64,000 bases of DNA from NCBI RefSeq assembly GCF_023718305.1, contig NZ_QEYO01000022.1, positions 1 to 64,000 on the forward strand. Reading direction: 5' to 3'. Numbering within the stretch: position 1 is the stretch's first letter; every line of letters begins with the position of its first letter. A program made the translations under genes and the position numbers. Below the pieces are notes generated by a model. The model was not told the DNA's origin and did no database searches. It saw only the letters and a program-made list of their open reading frames with translations. Source of the DNA: Gramella sp. AN32 (GTDB lineage Bacteria > Bacteroidota > Bacteroidia > Flavobacteriales > Flavobacteriaceae). Below, piece by piece: positions 1 to 8,764 of the stretch.

Positions 1-124
1 ATCAGTTATCAGTTATCAGTTATCAGTTATCAGTTATCAGTTATCAGTTATCAGTTATCAGTTATCAGTTATCAGTTATCAGTTATCAGTTATCAGTTAT
101 CAGTTATCAGTTATCAGTTATCAG
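1..124. repeat. Heptanucleotide tandem repeat (ATCAGTT)n
   Basis: About 17.7 perfect copies of the 7-bp unit ATCAGTT begin at the window edge and stop at base 124, so the true array may be longer. There is no spacer, so this is not a CRISPR. It is the most homogeneous of several period-7 arrays in the window and lies downstream of the prfA stop. Confidence 0.98.
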
Positions 125-181
125 AAAATAAAAATTTAAAAAATACCCTACAAAGATTTTTGAATACTTTTCAACTTAAAA

Positions 182-216
182 CTTTCAACTCTGAATTTGG
201 AATTTTGAACCTTGAA
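182..216. repeat. Degenerate heptad repeat (CTTTCAA to CCTTGAA)
   Basis: Five contiguous 7-mers (CTTTCAA, CTCTGAA, TTTGGAA, TTTTGAA, CCTTGAA) keep strict 7-bp phase while the unit drifts. It sits immediately 5' of the palindromic element at 222-308, the same arrangement as at 40046-40073. Confidence 0.8.
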
Positions 217-221
217 TCCAG

Positions 222-308
222 TACGTCATTGTGAGCGAAGCGAAGCAATCTCTTCTTCCCTTCAATCATGAGACTGCTTCAGTCGCTATGCTCCTTCGCA
301 GTGACGTA
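222..308. repeat. Dispersed imperfect palindromic element, copy 1
   Basis: The left arm starts TACGTCATTGTGAGCGAAG and the right arm ends CTTCGCAGTGACGTA, so the ends form an inverted repeat with GTCAyTG / CAGTGAC termini. A nearly identical core recurs at 40078-40159 and 40272-40353. No reading frame is conserved, so it is a non-coding REP or MITE-like repeat. Confidence 0.85.
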
Positions 309-324
309 TGATTTAACTTTTTCA

Positions 325-394
325 CTCCAGCCTCCAGCCTCCAGCCTCCAGCAACTTCCAACTTCCAACTTCCAACTTCCAACTTCAACTTCTC
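325..394. repeat. Two fused heptad arrays (CTCCAGC)4-(AACTTCC)5
   Basis: Four perfect CTCCAGC units (325-352) run without loss of phase into five perfect AACTTCC units (353-387) and one AACTTCA. The array ends just before the prfA stop codon at 401. Confidence 0.95.
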
Positions 395-400
395 ATGAGT

Positions 401-1477
401 TTAAAGAATATCTGAATTCTCCTTCAGTTTTTCAGTGTTTTCAGCTAATTGGAGTTCATCGATAATCTTCTGAATATCCCCATTGATAATATTGGAAAGA
501 TCGTAAAGGGTCAAATTGATTCGGTGATCTGTCACCCGGCTCTGCGCATAATTGTAGGTTCTAATCTTCGCGCTACGGTCTCCACTGGAAACCATGGAAT
601 TTCGCTTGGCGGCATCTGCTTCCATCTTTTTGGCAAGTTCCTGTTCGTACAATCTTGAACGTAACACGCGAAACGCTTTTTCTTTATTCTTATGCTGCGA
701 TTTTTGATCCTGACACTGAGCTACCAAACCCGTAGGCACATGCGTTAAACGTACAGCAGAATAGGTGGTATTCACCGACTGGCCTCCAGGACCCGACGAA
801 CAGAAATAATCGATACGTACGTCTTTTGGATCGATTTCCACATCAAACTCTTCCGCTTCCGGTAAAACCATCACCGTTGCTGCGGAAGTATGCACCCGTC
901 CCTGAGTTTCTGTTTGGGGTACCCGCTGCACACGGTGAACTCCTGCTTCAAATTTCATTGTGCCATAAACATCTTCTCCGGAAACTTCAAAAATCATCTC
1001 TTTGAAACCTCCACTGGTTCCCTCACTAAAATCTACGATGTTATGCTTCCAACCTCTGCCTTCCACATATTTAGTATACATTCGATAAAGGTCCCCGGCA
1101 AATATACTGGCTTCATCGCCACCGGTTCCCGCACGAATTTCCATCACCACGTTTTTAGCATCTTCAGGATCTTTTGGAATAAGCATCACCCTAATTTTTT
1201 CTTCCAGTTCAGGAATTTGTGACTTAGCTTCGTCCAGTTGCATCTTGGCCATTTCGGTCATTTCAGGATCACTTCCATCTGCAATAATTTCTTCAGCTTC
1301 ATGCATATTTTCCGTAAGCTGAATATATTTCTCGCGCTCATTCATTAAAGCCCGTAAATCTTTGTATTCTTTATTTAACTCAATATATCTTTTCTGATCT
1401 GAAATCACATCCGGCTGGATGATCAAATCGTTCACCTCATCAAAACGCTGTTTAATGATATTAAGCCTGTCTATCAT
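401..1477 (-). CDS. prfA: Peptide chain release factor 1
   Basis: Class I release factor that reads UAA and UAG in the ribosomal A site and triggers peptidyl-tRNA hydrolysis. The 358-residue length is normal. The universal GGQ motif is at residues 231-233 inside SSGPGGQSVN, and P187-Q-T189 fits the PxT tripeptide that marks RF1 rather than RF2. The Gln of GGQ is the substrate of PrmC, encoded at 55.5-56.4 kb in this window. It is transcribed alone on the minus strand, and its 3' end abuts the heptad and palindrome repeats at 182-394. The ATG at 1477 gives the expected N-terminus. Confidence 0.97.
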   Translation of the reverse strand: MIDRLNIIKQRFDEVNDLIIQPDVISDQKRYIELNKEYKDLRALMNEREKYIQLTENMHEAEEIIADGSDPEMTEMAKMQLDEAKSQIPELEEKIRVMLIPKDPEDAKNVVMEIRAGTGGDEASIFAGDLYRMYTKYVEGRGWKHNIVDFSEGTSGGFKEMIFEVSGEDVYGTMKFEAGVHRVQRVPQTETQGRVHTSAATVMVLPEAEEFDVEIDPKDVRIDYFCSSGPGGQSVNTTYSAVRLTHVPTGLVAQCQDQKSQHKNKEKAFRVLRSRLYEQELAKKMEADAAKRNSMVSSGDRSAKIRTYNYAQSRVTDHRINLTLYDLSNIINGDIQKIIDELQLAENTEKLKENSDIL

Positions 1478-1723
1478 ATATAATTGCTGAATTTAGGATA
1501 GCAAATTTACGATAATTTGTTAGAAATTCAGGAGAAACCTTTAAAGCGACTCCATTTCTGGGACAGCTTGATGGTCCCTGGTTGAGGAAGCAAATACTAC
1601 CAAGGCGGAAAGGGCTAAAATATAGAAAACCTAGCAGTATAATAAAACTCGATGAAATTAAGGTAATAGGCAATAAAGGAGGTGATATAAGAAAAAACCA
1701 GAAAGAGTACAGTATATATAGGA

Positions 1724-2425
1724 TTATTTTATAAAGGCGAAAGTTTGATTTTCAGTATGTTCATTTCCTTTTTTGATAGATAAAAATAAAACCAGGCACA
1801 TCATCCCGATAATATTAAAAAATCTATCAGCATAACTGAAAAATTCGAATTGCAGGTAGTATGAAATGTAGTAGAGCAAATCTGAGAATATCAATCCTAA
1901 GCTCGCACATAAATAATAAAATGATTTAAGATTTAAATATCTGCTGTGATAAGAAAGAGCAACTATCGCCAGGATAAAAATCATCAATACGTAGGCATAG
2001 AATAAAATAGTAAAGAAAAGATATTCCGTGGCCTCCGGAACCATTTCCACAAGATGGGCAACCATATAAAGATTTATTGCAATTACCAGGGTGGTGGTGA
2101 TCACCTGGAATTTTCCAAATTTTATCTTTTTAAGTTCACTTCCAACATGCCTCATCAAGACTCCATAGGCGAAAATCCTTGAAATATAAGCCAGGGTTTT
2201 AAATAATGGATCTTCGTAAAATATGAGCGCAAGGTCACAAATAAGCAATAACGAAAAGACCAGCACCGGTCTAGTTTTCGGTTTAATATTAATTGTATAA
2301 ATTAGGAAGAATATTAAAGTAGATGCAAATCTGGCGAACCTGCTCATAGATTCGTCAAAAAAATACATCAGGACAAAATTGAGCAGCACCAGAAATATTC
2401 CTAAAACCAGTAAGGAATTTTTCAT
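1724..2425 (-). CDS. Multi-pass membrane protein, YhhN-like
   Basis: A 233-residue, very hydrophobic protein with roughly seven to eight predicted membrane segments and almost no soluble domain. Size and helix spacing recall the YhhN/TMEM86 family (lysoplasmalogenase-like), but I see no diagnostic motif, so this is a loose guess. It stands alone, divergent from the ABC pair starting at 2475, with about 50 bp between the two starts. The C-terminus is a short polar tail (KKGNEHTENQTF). Confidence 0.55.
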   Translation of the reverse strand: MKNSLLVLGIFLVLLNFVLMYFFDESMSRFARFASTLIFFLIYTINIKPKTRPVLVFSLLLICDLALIFYEDPLFKTLAYISRIFAYGVLMRHVGSELKKIKFGKFQVITTTLVIAINLYMVAHLVEMVPEATEYLFFTILFYAYVLMIFILAIVALSYHSRYLNLKSFYYLCASLGLIFSDLLYYISYYLQFEFFSYADRFFNIIGMMCLVLFLSIKKGNEHTENQTFAFIK

Positions 2426-2474
2426 GTAAGTAGGTAATAATTAGATTTAAGGGATCGAAATATATGTACTTCTT

Positions 2475-2774
2475 TTGAGATTTATACGAATTAACAGCAG
2501 ACTCGGATTTCTTTTCTATAGAAAATTAGGGCTCACTTCCGTGCTCCTCTCCATTTTTCTTTCATTTTTACATTATCCCCTCGAAGCTATAGTGTTCATT
2601 AAACTCATTCTGCTAGCGCTGTATTTTGCCTATTTATTATTTATGGTAAAAGATGATTACTTTCTTTTCTATAGAAATTTCCGCCTAAGCCCGCGTAAAC
2701 TATTTTTTCTGGTTTTTTTTATAGATCTACTCGTTAGCATTATAATTTTTAAACTATTCAAACAGTTTATATGA
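2475..2774 (+). CDS. Small membrane protein paired with ABC ATPase
   Basis: A 99-residue, basic, hydrophobic protein with about three predicted membrane helices. The start is TTG at 2475; no good ATG lies in frame nearby. Its TGA stop overlaps the ATG of the following ABC ATPase (ATGA at 2771-2774), so the two are translationally coupled and probably form a small exporter or permease pair. I do not recognise the family. It may be a reduced permease subunit or a partner that anchors the ATPase. Confidence 0.6.
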   Translation: MRFIRINSRLGFLFYRKLGLTSVLLSIFLSFLHYPLEAIVFIKLILLALYFAYLLFMVKDDYFLFYRNFRLSPRKLFFLVFFIDLLVSIIIFKLFKQFI

Positions 2775-3415
2775 AATTTGAACTGGACAACGTAGAACTT
2801 TACTTTGGGCAAAAACAGGTTCTTTACAGCATTTATTTTAAAGCTGAAACAGGTAAAATCACCGGGTTACTAGGACCGAATGGTAGCGGGAAATCCAGTT
2901 TAATGCGTGTTTTTTTCGGAAATTTAAACTGTCATAATAAATTGGTAAGAATTAATGATCAGGGTACACTGAAGCCATTGTACAAGAAACATCGGGTTAA
3001 GCTATTACCTCAACATGACTTTCTTCCCAATAATATCAATTTCAAGAAAATATTTAATTTTTTCGAGGTGGAGTGGAGTTATTTTGTTCAGACTTTTCCA
3101 AGTTTCGAAAAATACAGTTCAGAAAAAATCGGGAAACTTTCAGGAGGAGAAAAAAGGTTAATTTCGGTATGGCTCATTTTAAAATCACCTGCGGAATTGG
3201 TCCTTCTTGACGAACCTTTTACGCACCTTTCCCCACTTTATATTGAAATTATTAAAAAAGAAATGACTGCGGAAAAAGAAAATAAAGGGATCGTTATCTC
3301 AGATCATATGTATCACGATATTGTTGAAATCTCAGATGATCTCTATTTTCTAAAAAACGGAAATATCAAAAAGATTGCCGATAAAGAAGCATTAAAGGGT
3401 TTAGGTTATTGCTAA
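2771..3415 (+). CDS. ABC transporter ATP-binding protein
   Basis: Cytoplasmic ATPase of an ABC transporter, 214 residues, one nucleotide-binding domain. Walker A is GPNGSGKS (about residues 36-43), the signature is LSGGEKR, Walker B is LVLLDEP, and a switch His follows (VISDH). It is short for the family, with no extension. The start overlaps the stop of the 99-residue membrane protein upstream by 4 bp. Its stop codon overlaps the purM stop on the other strand by 4 bp. The substrate cannot be read from the sequence. Confidence 0.85.
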   Translation: MKFELDNVELYFGQKQVLYSIYFKAETGKITGLLGPNGSGKSSLMRVFFGNLNCHNKLVRINDQGTLKPLYKKHRVKLLPQHDFLPNNINFKKIFNFFEVEWSYFVQTFPSFEKYSSEKIGKLSGGEKRLISVWLILKSPAELVLLDEPFTHLSPLYIEIIKKEMTAEKENKGIVISDHMYHDIVEISDDLYFLKNGNIKKIADKEALKGLGYC

Positions 3416-4590
3416 TACTCGAAGATACCGTACTCGCTCTTGATGGTGAGTTTCTTTTCTTCTGAAGCCTCAACTTTGCCAACAATTTGGGCATCAATAT
3501 TAAAATCTTTCGCAATAACAATAATCTTTTCGGCTATTTCTGGGGCGACATAAAACTCCATACGATGGCCCATATTAAAAACCTGGTACATTTCTTTCCA
3601 ATCTGTTTTACTTTCCTCCTGAATTAATTTAAAGAGTGGCGGAGTTTCAAATAAATTATCCTTTATAATATGAAGGTTATCAATGAAATGGAGAATTTTA
3701 GTTTGGGCACCACCGCTGCAGTGCACCATACCATTTATATTTTTATTCCCAATTTCATCCAACACCTTTTTCACGACTGGCGCATAGGTTCTGGTGGGAG
3801 ATAACACCAGTTTTCCTGCGTCCAGCGGGCTGCCTTCGACTTTATCAGTTAATTTTTTGGTCCCTGAATAAACAAGAGCATCAGGTATGGAAGCATCGAA
3901 GCTTTCCGGAAATTTATCCGCTAAAATTTTTGAAAAAACATCGTGACGAGCAGAGGTCAACCCATTACTCCCCATCCCTCCGTTATACTCTTTTTCATAA
4001 GTAGCCTGGCCGAAAGAAGCCAAACCCACGATTACATTTCCAGGTTGGATATTGGCATTATCAATCACTTTGGCTTTTTCCATCCGGGCAGTAACCGTGG
4101 AATCCACAATAATCGTCCTTACAAGGTCTCCAACATCTGCGGTTTCTCCACCGGTAGAATGGATTTCTACACCAAAATCTTTCAGCTCTGCAATTAATTC
4201 TTCGGTTCCATTAATAATTGCTGAAATTACTTCTCCCGGGATTAGATTTTTATTCCTGCCAATGGTGGAAGAAAGTAAAATAGTATCGGTCGCGCCCACA
4301 CAAAGCAGGTCATCGATATTCATGATCAAAGCATCCTGGGCAATTCCTTTCCAAACTGAAATATCCCCGGTTTCTTTCCAGTACATATAGGCAAGGGAAG
4401 ATTTGGTGCCCGCCCCATCAGCATGCATGACCAGGCAATGATCTTCACTCCCGGTTAAATGATCAGGAACTATTTTGCAAAATGCTTTCGGGAACAAACC
4501 TTTGTCCACATTTTTGATCGCTTTGTGAACGTCTTCTTTCCCGGCAGATACTCCGCGACCGGCATATCTTTTACTTATTTCCTGGCTCAT
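3412..4590 (-). CDS. purM: Phosphoribosylformylglycinamidine cyclo-ligase (AIR synthase)
   Basis: Makes aminoimidazole ribonucleotide from FGAM with ATP, step 5 of purine synthesis. The 392-residue protein has the PurM-type nucleotide-binding loop HADGAGTKS near residue 60, the conserved GGETADV stretch in the middle and the MVHCSGGAQTK segment in the C-terminal domain. The length and N-terminus (SKRYAGRGVSAGKEDVH) match the Bacteroidota version, longer than the roughly 345-residue E. coli protein. It is monocistronic as far as can be seen, convergent with the ABC ATPase gene, and separated from glnN by a terminator at 4665-4690. Confidence 0.95.
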   Translation of the reverse strand: MSQEISKRYAGRGVSAGKEDVHKAIKNVDKGLFPKAFCKIVPDHLTGSEDHCLVMHADGAGTKSSLAYMYWKETGDISVWKGIAQDALIMNIDDLLCVGATDTILLSSTIGRNKNLIPGEVISAIINGTEELIAELKDFGVEIHSTGGETADVGDLVRTIIVDSTVTARMEKAKVIDNANIQPGNVIVGLASFGQATYEKEYNGGMGSNGLTSARHDVFSKILADKFPESFDASIPDALVYSGTKKLTDKVEGSPLDAGKLVLSPTRTYAPVVKKVLDEIGNKNINGMVHCSGGAQTKILHFIDNLHIIKDNLFETPPLFKLIQEESKTDWKEMYQVFNMGHRMEFYVAPEIAEKIIVIAKDFNIDAQIVGKVEASEEKKLTIKSEYGIFEY

Positions 4591-4661
4591 CTGAATTATT
4601 TAGAATTTTCAAAGATAAATAGTTTAAATAGTTCTATTCAATTATTGCTGGATTTTAAACA

Positions 4662-4692
4662 AAAAAGCCGCGCTTTTGGGCGCGGCTTTCCT
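4662..4692 (-). terminator. Rho-independent terminator of glnN
   Basis: Read on the minus strand just after the glnN stop: a GC-rich stem AAAGCCGCGC / GCGCGGCTTT with a short CCAAAA loop followed by a T run. Stem, loop and U tract all fit an intrinsic terminator, separating glnN from purM. Confidence 0.9.
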
Positions 4693-4707
4693 TCAGAGTT
4701 TAGAAAA

Positions 4708-6894
4708 TTATTTCGTAAACAATAACTCTCTATATTTTGTTAAAGGCCAAAGTTCATCATCTACTAATAATTCCAGTTTATCACAGTGATAACGTATTTC
4801 TTCAAAATAAGGTTTTACCTCATCACAGTACGAAATCGCATGCTTCTCTACATCTTCTATCTTATTGGCTTTTTTACGGGCCTCGATCATAGCATTCACT
4901 TTGCTATTAATGGTAGCGATATGTTCAGAAATACTTTCAATAATTTCCATTTGTTCTTTCGCCTGTTTCTTGAAATCCTTTCCGTAGATCTCTTTAAGTC
5001 CGGTGACGTTCCTTATAAGAATGTTCTGGTACCTAACCGCTGTTGGGATTACATGATTCCTGGCAATATCCCCCAGGATCCTACCTTCTATCTGAATTCT
5101 TTTAGAATATTCTTCCAGTTCAATTTCATGACGGGCTTCAATCTCCACTTTATTCATCACATCCAATTCCTCAAAAAGTGCAATTGTTCTTTTGGACACT
5201 CTATCCCTTAAAGCCAGCGGGGTAGTTTTATTATTGCTTAAACCACGTTTTTTTGCTTCTTTTTCCCAGGCTTCACCATAACCGTCACCTTCAAAACGAA
5301 CTTTCTTGGATTTCTTGATGTATTCCCTCAGGACATTAAAGATGGCATCATCTTTCTTCATTTTCTTGTCCTTGATAAGCTTATCTACCTCAACTTTGAA
5401 ATCTTTCAGTTGTTTTGCGACAATACTGTTTAGTACGGTCATGGCATTGGCACAATTCGCAATAGATCCAACCGCACGGAACTCAAATTTGTTTCCGGTA
5501 AAGGCAAAGGGAGAAGTCCTGTTCCTATCTGTATTATCCAATAGGATTTCAGGAATTTTTCCCACTACGTTCAGTTTAAGGTCTGTTTTTTCCTGTGGCG
5601 AAAGTTTGCCATTGGTCACTTTTTCAAGCTCGTCCAGTACGGCAGTGAGTTGTGTACCTATAAATACTGAAATAATTGCCGGAGGCGCTTCATTGGCACC
5701 AAGACGGTGGTCATTGGAAGCACTGGCAATAGAAGCTCGCATTAATTCCTCATAATCATAAACCGCCTTTATCGTATTGATAAAAAAGGTTAAGAACTGA
5801 AGGTTCTTCATTGGTGTAGAACCTGGAGAAAGTAAATTTACTCCCGTATCTGTCGCCAAAGACCAGTTATTATGTTTTCCACTACCGTTAATTCCGGCAA
5901 ATGGTTTTTCATGCATTAATACTGAAAGATGATGTCTCTCCCCCACTTTTTTCATCACATCCATAATTAGGGAGTTGTGATCTACTGCCAGGTTTGCCTC
6001 TTCGAAAATAGGGGCAAGTTCAAACTGGTTTGGAGCTACCTCATTATGTCGTGTTTTAACCGGAATACCCAGTCTCATACATTCTATTTCCAAATCCATC
6101 ATAAAAGCGATGGCCCTTGAAGGAATAGAACCAAAATAATGATCATCCAATTGCTGGCCTTTTGGCGGGGAATGGCCAAGTAAGGTTCTTCCAGTCAATA
6201 AAATATCAGGCCTTGATGCCACTAAAGACGAATCGATAAGGAAATATTCCTGTTCCCATCCCAGGGTAGCATTTACCTTTTTTACATTTTTATCAAAATA
6301 TTTTACTACCGCAGTGGCCGACTGATCTATAGCCTGCAATGCCCGTAATAAAGGGGTTTTGTTATCTAGTGCTTCACCTGTATATGAAACAAATACCGTA
6401 GGGATACAAAGGGTAGTCCCCCATATAAAAGCGGGGGATGTTGGATCCCATGCCGTATAGCCCCTTGCTTCAAATGTATTTCTTATCCCTCCATTTGGAA
6501 AACTGGAAGCATCTGGTTCTTGTTGTACCAGGGCTCCCCCCCCAAACTTTTCAATAGCATTTCCCTGGCTTGTAGGCTCAAAAAAAGCATCATGCTTTTC
6601 GGCAGTAGCACCAGTCAAAGGCTGAAACCAGTGGGTATAGTGTGTCGCCCCTTTAGAGATTGCCCATTCTTTCATTCCAGATGAAATATGTTCAGCTACA
6701 TTGCGATCTATTTTCTTTCCCGTAAGCATGGCCTCCATAACACTTTTTTGCGCCTCTTTGGTAAGGAACTGTTGCATTATAGATTCGTTGAAAACATGTG
6801 AAGAGAAAATTTCAGATCTTCTTCCAGGCTCAATCACCTTTACAGGTTCCCTGTTTAAAGCTTCTTTTAAGGCTTGAAATCTAAGTGTTGACAT
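4708..6894 (-). CDS. glnN: Glutamine synthetase type III
   Basis: ATP-dependent synthesis of glutamine from glutamate and ammonium. The 728-residue length and the long N-terminal domain beginning STLRFQALKEALNREPV are those of GSIII, the dodecameric form typical of Bacteroidota, not of GSI (about 470 residues). Conserved active-site stretches include NEVAPNQFELAPIFEEAN and GINGSGKHNNWS. The gene is monocistronic: an intrinsic terminator follows the stop and a roughly 430-bp AT-rich region precedes the start. A -7 element and an adjacent palindrome upstream suggest its own regulation, presumably by nitrogen status, though no regulator is encoded nearby. Confidence 0.97.
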   Translation of the reverse strand: MSTLRFQALKEALNREPVKVIEPGRRSEIFSSHVFNESIMQQFLTKEAQKSVMEAMLTGKKIDRNVAEHISSGMKEWAISKGATHYTHWFQPLTGATAEKHDAFFEPTSQGNAIEKFGGGALVQQEPDASSFPNGGIRNTFEARGYTAWDPTSPAFIWGTTLCIPTVFVSYTGEALDNKTPLLRALQAIDQSATAVVKYFDKNVKKVNATLGWEQEYFLIDSSLVASRPDILLTGRTLLGHSPPKGQQLDDHYFGSIPSRAIAFMMDLEIECMRLGIPVKTRHNEVAPNQFELAPIFEEANLAVDHNSLIMDVMKKVGERHHLSVLMHEKPFAGINGSGKHNNWSLATDTGVNLLSPGSTPMKNLQFLTFFINTIKAVYDYEELMRASIASASNDHRLGANEAPPAIISVFIGTQLTAVLDELEKVTNGKLSPQEKTDLKLNVVGKIPEILLDNTDRNRTSPFAFTGNKFEFRAVGSIANCANAMTVLNSIVAKQLKDFKVEVDKLIKDKKMKKDDAIFNVLREYIKKSKKVRFEGDGYGEAWEKEAKKRGLSNNKTTPLALRDRVSKRTIALFEELDVMNKVEIEARHEIELEEYSKRIQIEGRILGDIARNHVIPTAVRYQNILIRNVTGLKEIYGKDFKKQAKEQMEIIESISEHIATINSKVNAMIEARKKANKIEDVEKHAISYCDEVKPYFEEIRYHCDKLELLVDDELWPLTKYRELLFTK

Positions 6895-7327
6895 TTTTTG
6901 TTTCTATTGGTTATTAAAAATGAACTTCAAAATTATATATTTTTTATTAGACGCCTAATATATAATGTTAAATGTTTTATGCCCATTAAATTTAGGGGTG
7001 TATTATTTAAAATTTTGATGGAATTTTATTTAGACCCCTTATTCTGAAAGGGGATGCTTGAAATATTCATTTTTTGAAAATTATATAATTTAATACGGTT
7101 TTATTTAAAATATGAAAATAAAAAGCCCGGAAGAATCTATTATATGTAATTAGAAGTTTCCCTTCTCCATAAAAAAATTAAAAGGAATTAAAATAAACGT
7201 ATTAAAAAAAAAATTGTTTAAAATTCACGTTTTTCGGCGTAATGAAGGATATTATTAGATTTTTTTTACTAAAATTAGTGGAATGCAGGGCGGAATAAAT
7301 GAAATGTAGGAGAAATCAGGCATTTTT
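6895..7327. other. AT-rich intergenic region upstream of glnN
   Basis: A 433-bp stretch between the glnN start and the end of the exchanger gene, both on the minus strand. It holds the putative glnN promoter and palindrome (6928-6960) and one small hairpin, CCCCTT/AAGGGG at 7035-7053, without a T tract. No credible reading frame or RNA gene was seen. Confidence 0.7.
6928..6960 (-). promoter_or_regulatory. Putative glnN promoter with palindromic operator
   Basis: On the minus strand 6935-6928 reads TAATTTTG, a perfect match to the Bacteroidota -7 element TAnnTTTG, about 33 bp before the glnN ATG. Directly upstream at 6945-6960 is the inverted repeat TATTAG-ACGC-CTAATA, covering the region where a -33 element would lie. 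That placement suits a repressor site. Inference from sequence only. Confidence 0.5.
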
Positions 7328-8275
7328 TTAGTTCATAAAGGCAAGACTTACAAAAATACAATACCCTGCAACCAGTATAAAACCTTTATATCTGCTAATT
7401 TCATATCGCTTCGGAATAAAAGCCAGGGGCAGGATTATAAATGACACACCCAGCATCCATAGAATATCATTGGTTAAGAGCTTTTCTGAATCTACAATAA
7501 TTGGTTGGATTAAAGAGGTGAGTCCTAAAACTGAAGCGATATTGAAGATATTTGAACCTATCAAATTCCCAAGTGAAATTGCCTTTTCTTTTTTAATGGC
7601 AGCGATCAAAGAGGCGGCTAATTCGGGTACGCTTGTTCCCACAGCGATCATCGTTACTGAAATTACCCTTTCACTTACACCCATTTGTGTCGCAAGATTT
7701 ACGGCACCGGTCACCAGTAATTCTGAGCCAAAATAAAGTGCCAACATTCCTATAATCAACCAGACGATCATTTTAAAATTCGATACGACGGCCAGCGAAT
7801 CATCGACTTCTTCAGTTGAAATGATATTATCTCTTCTGGATCGTCTAATTAAAAAGAATAGATATAAGCCCAGGCCCACCAATAAAATAATACCTTCAAG
7901 CCGGGTTAGAACTCTGTCATTATTTAAAAAGTAATAGAGCAATATGGAAAAAACCATCATTACCGGCCAGTTGATCTTATAAAAATCACGATCTATTAAC
8001 AGCGGACTTACCATTGCCGTTATTCCTAATACTAAGGCGATATTAGCAATATTTGAACCTATGACATTTCCCAAAGAGATATCTGAAAATCCTGTAAGCG
8101 CCGCCTGTAGACTTACCAAAAGTTCCGGAGCCGAAGTAGCAAAAGAAACCACAGTTAACCCGATTACCATTTTGGAAATATTTAATTTGAGTGATAAGGC
8201 CACCGATGATCTAACTAGAAACTCTCCTCCTACTACCAATAAAATAAATCCTAAAATCAGGTAAACAACACTCAT
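7328..8275 (-). CDS. Calcium/sodium antiporter, YrbG-like (CaCA family)
   Basis: Inner-membrane cation exchanger of 315 residues with about ten membrane helices. The two alpha repeats that form the ion path are plain: GNVIGSNIANIALVLG near residue 65 and GNLIGSNIFNIASVLG near residue 230, each preceded by a segment with the VGTSVPELAAS-type motif. This is the bacterial Na+/Ca2+ exchanger family (E. coli YrbG). It is divergent from the blaI-like gene, with about 125 bp between starts, and probably monocistronic. Confidence 0.92.
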   Translation of the reverse strand: MSVVYLILGFILLVVGGEFLVRSSVALSLKLNISKMVIGLTVVSFATSAPELLVSLQAALTGFSDISLGNVIGSNIANIALVLGITAMVSPLLIDRDFYKINWPVMMVFSILLYYFLNNDRVLTRLEGIILLVGLGLYLFFLIRRSRRDNIISTEEVDDSLAVVSNFKMIVWLIIGMLALYFGSELLVTGAVNLATQMGVSERVISVTMIAVGTSVPELAASLIAAIKKEKAISLGNLIGSNIFNIASVLGLTSLIQPIIVDSEKLLTNDILWMLGVSFIILPLAFIPKRYEISRYKGFILVAGYCIFVSLAFMN

Positions 8276-8331
8276 AGTCTAAATTTTCACGAAGATAAAT
8301 TAATAGATTTGGAAAGAAGAAAAAAGAAAAT

Positions 8332-8374
8332 AACTATAATTATAGTTTTACAACTATTTTCTTCGTTATATTTG
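8332..8374 (+). promoter_or_regulatory. blaI-blaR promoter with three operator half-sites
   Basis: The perfect 16-bp palindrome AACTATAATTATAGTT (8332-8347) is followed by a further AACTAT at 8352-8357, so half-sites AACTAT, ATAGTT, AACTAT start at 8332, 8342 and 8352, exactly 10 bp apart. The -7 element TATATTTG lies at 8367-8374, about 28 bp before the ATG at 8402. The array covers the -33 region, as expected for autorepression by a BlaI dimer. Confidence 0.65.
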
Positions 8375-8401
8375 AAATAATTAATTGCTTATAAATTCAA
8401 G

Positions 8402-8764
8402 ATGGAAAAACTAACAAATAAAGAAGAAGAGATCTTACGGGTTTTATGGGATCTAAAAAAAGCTTTTGTAAAGGAAATCCTTGAAAAAGTGAAAGATCAA
8501 AACCTGCATTATAATACAGTTTCCACCATGGTGCGAAATCTTGAAGAAAAGGGGTATGTTGCCTATAAGGCCTTTGGAAAAACCCACCAATACTATCCAC
8601 TAGTTTCTAAGGAAGAATACAGGAAACAATTTATGAATCTGGCGACCAAAAAATTCTTTGATAATTCATTTAAAAGTGTTGTTTCCTATTTTGCAAAGGA
8701 GGAAAAGGTAAGTGCTAAAGAGCTTCGGGAAATTTTGGAAATCATTGAAAAAAAGAAAAAATGA
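8402..8764 (+). CDS. blaI: BlaI/MecI/CopY family transcriptional repressor
   Basis: A 120-residue winged-helix repressor. The N-terminal KLTNKEEEILRVLWDL and the recognition region YNTVSTMVRNLEEKGYV are characteristic of BlaI/MecI. The C-terminal helices mediate dimerisation and contain the region cut after signalling. The stop overlaps the start of the M56 peptidase gene (ATGA), the usual sensor-repressor operon. A palindromic operator and a -7 element lie upstream. No beta-lactamase is nearby, so the target regulon is not apparent; in Bacteroidota such pairs are common and often not linked to antibiotic resistance. Confidence 0.92.
   Translation: MEKLTNKEEEILRVLWDLKKAFVKEILEKVKDQNLHYNTVSTMVRNLEEKGYVAYKAFGKTHQYYPLVSKEEYRKQFMNLATKKFFDNSFKSVVSYFAKEEKVSAKELREILEIIEKKKK

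Noticed and set aside
1..124. CRISPR array
   Set aside because: Direct abutting 7-bp units without spacers and no cas genes; a simple tandem repeat.
1461..1673. 70-codon frame on the minus strand overlapping the prfA start
   Set aside because: It overlaps the prfA start in another frame, is rich in Pro/Ser/Phe without any domain, and has no start context; an intergenic shadow.
7035..7053. Terminator of the Ca2+/Na+ exchanger gene
   Set aside because: The CCCCTT/AAGGGG hairpin has a 7-base loop, lies almost 300 bp from the stop codon and has no T tract.
8397..8600. 67-codon frame opposite the blaI-like gene
   Set aside because: Antisense shadow of a clearly conserved BlaI coding sequence.
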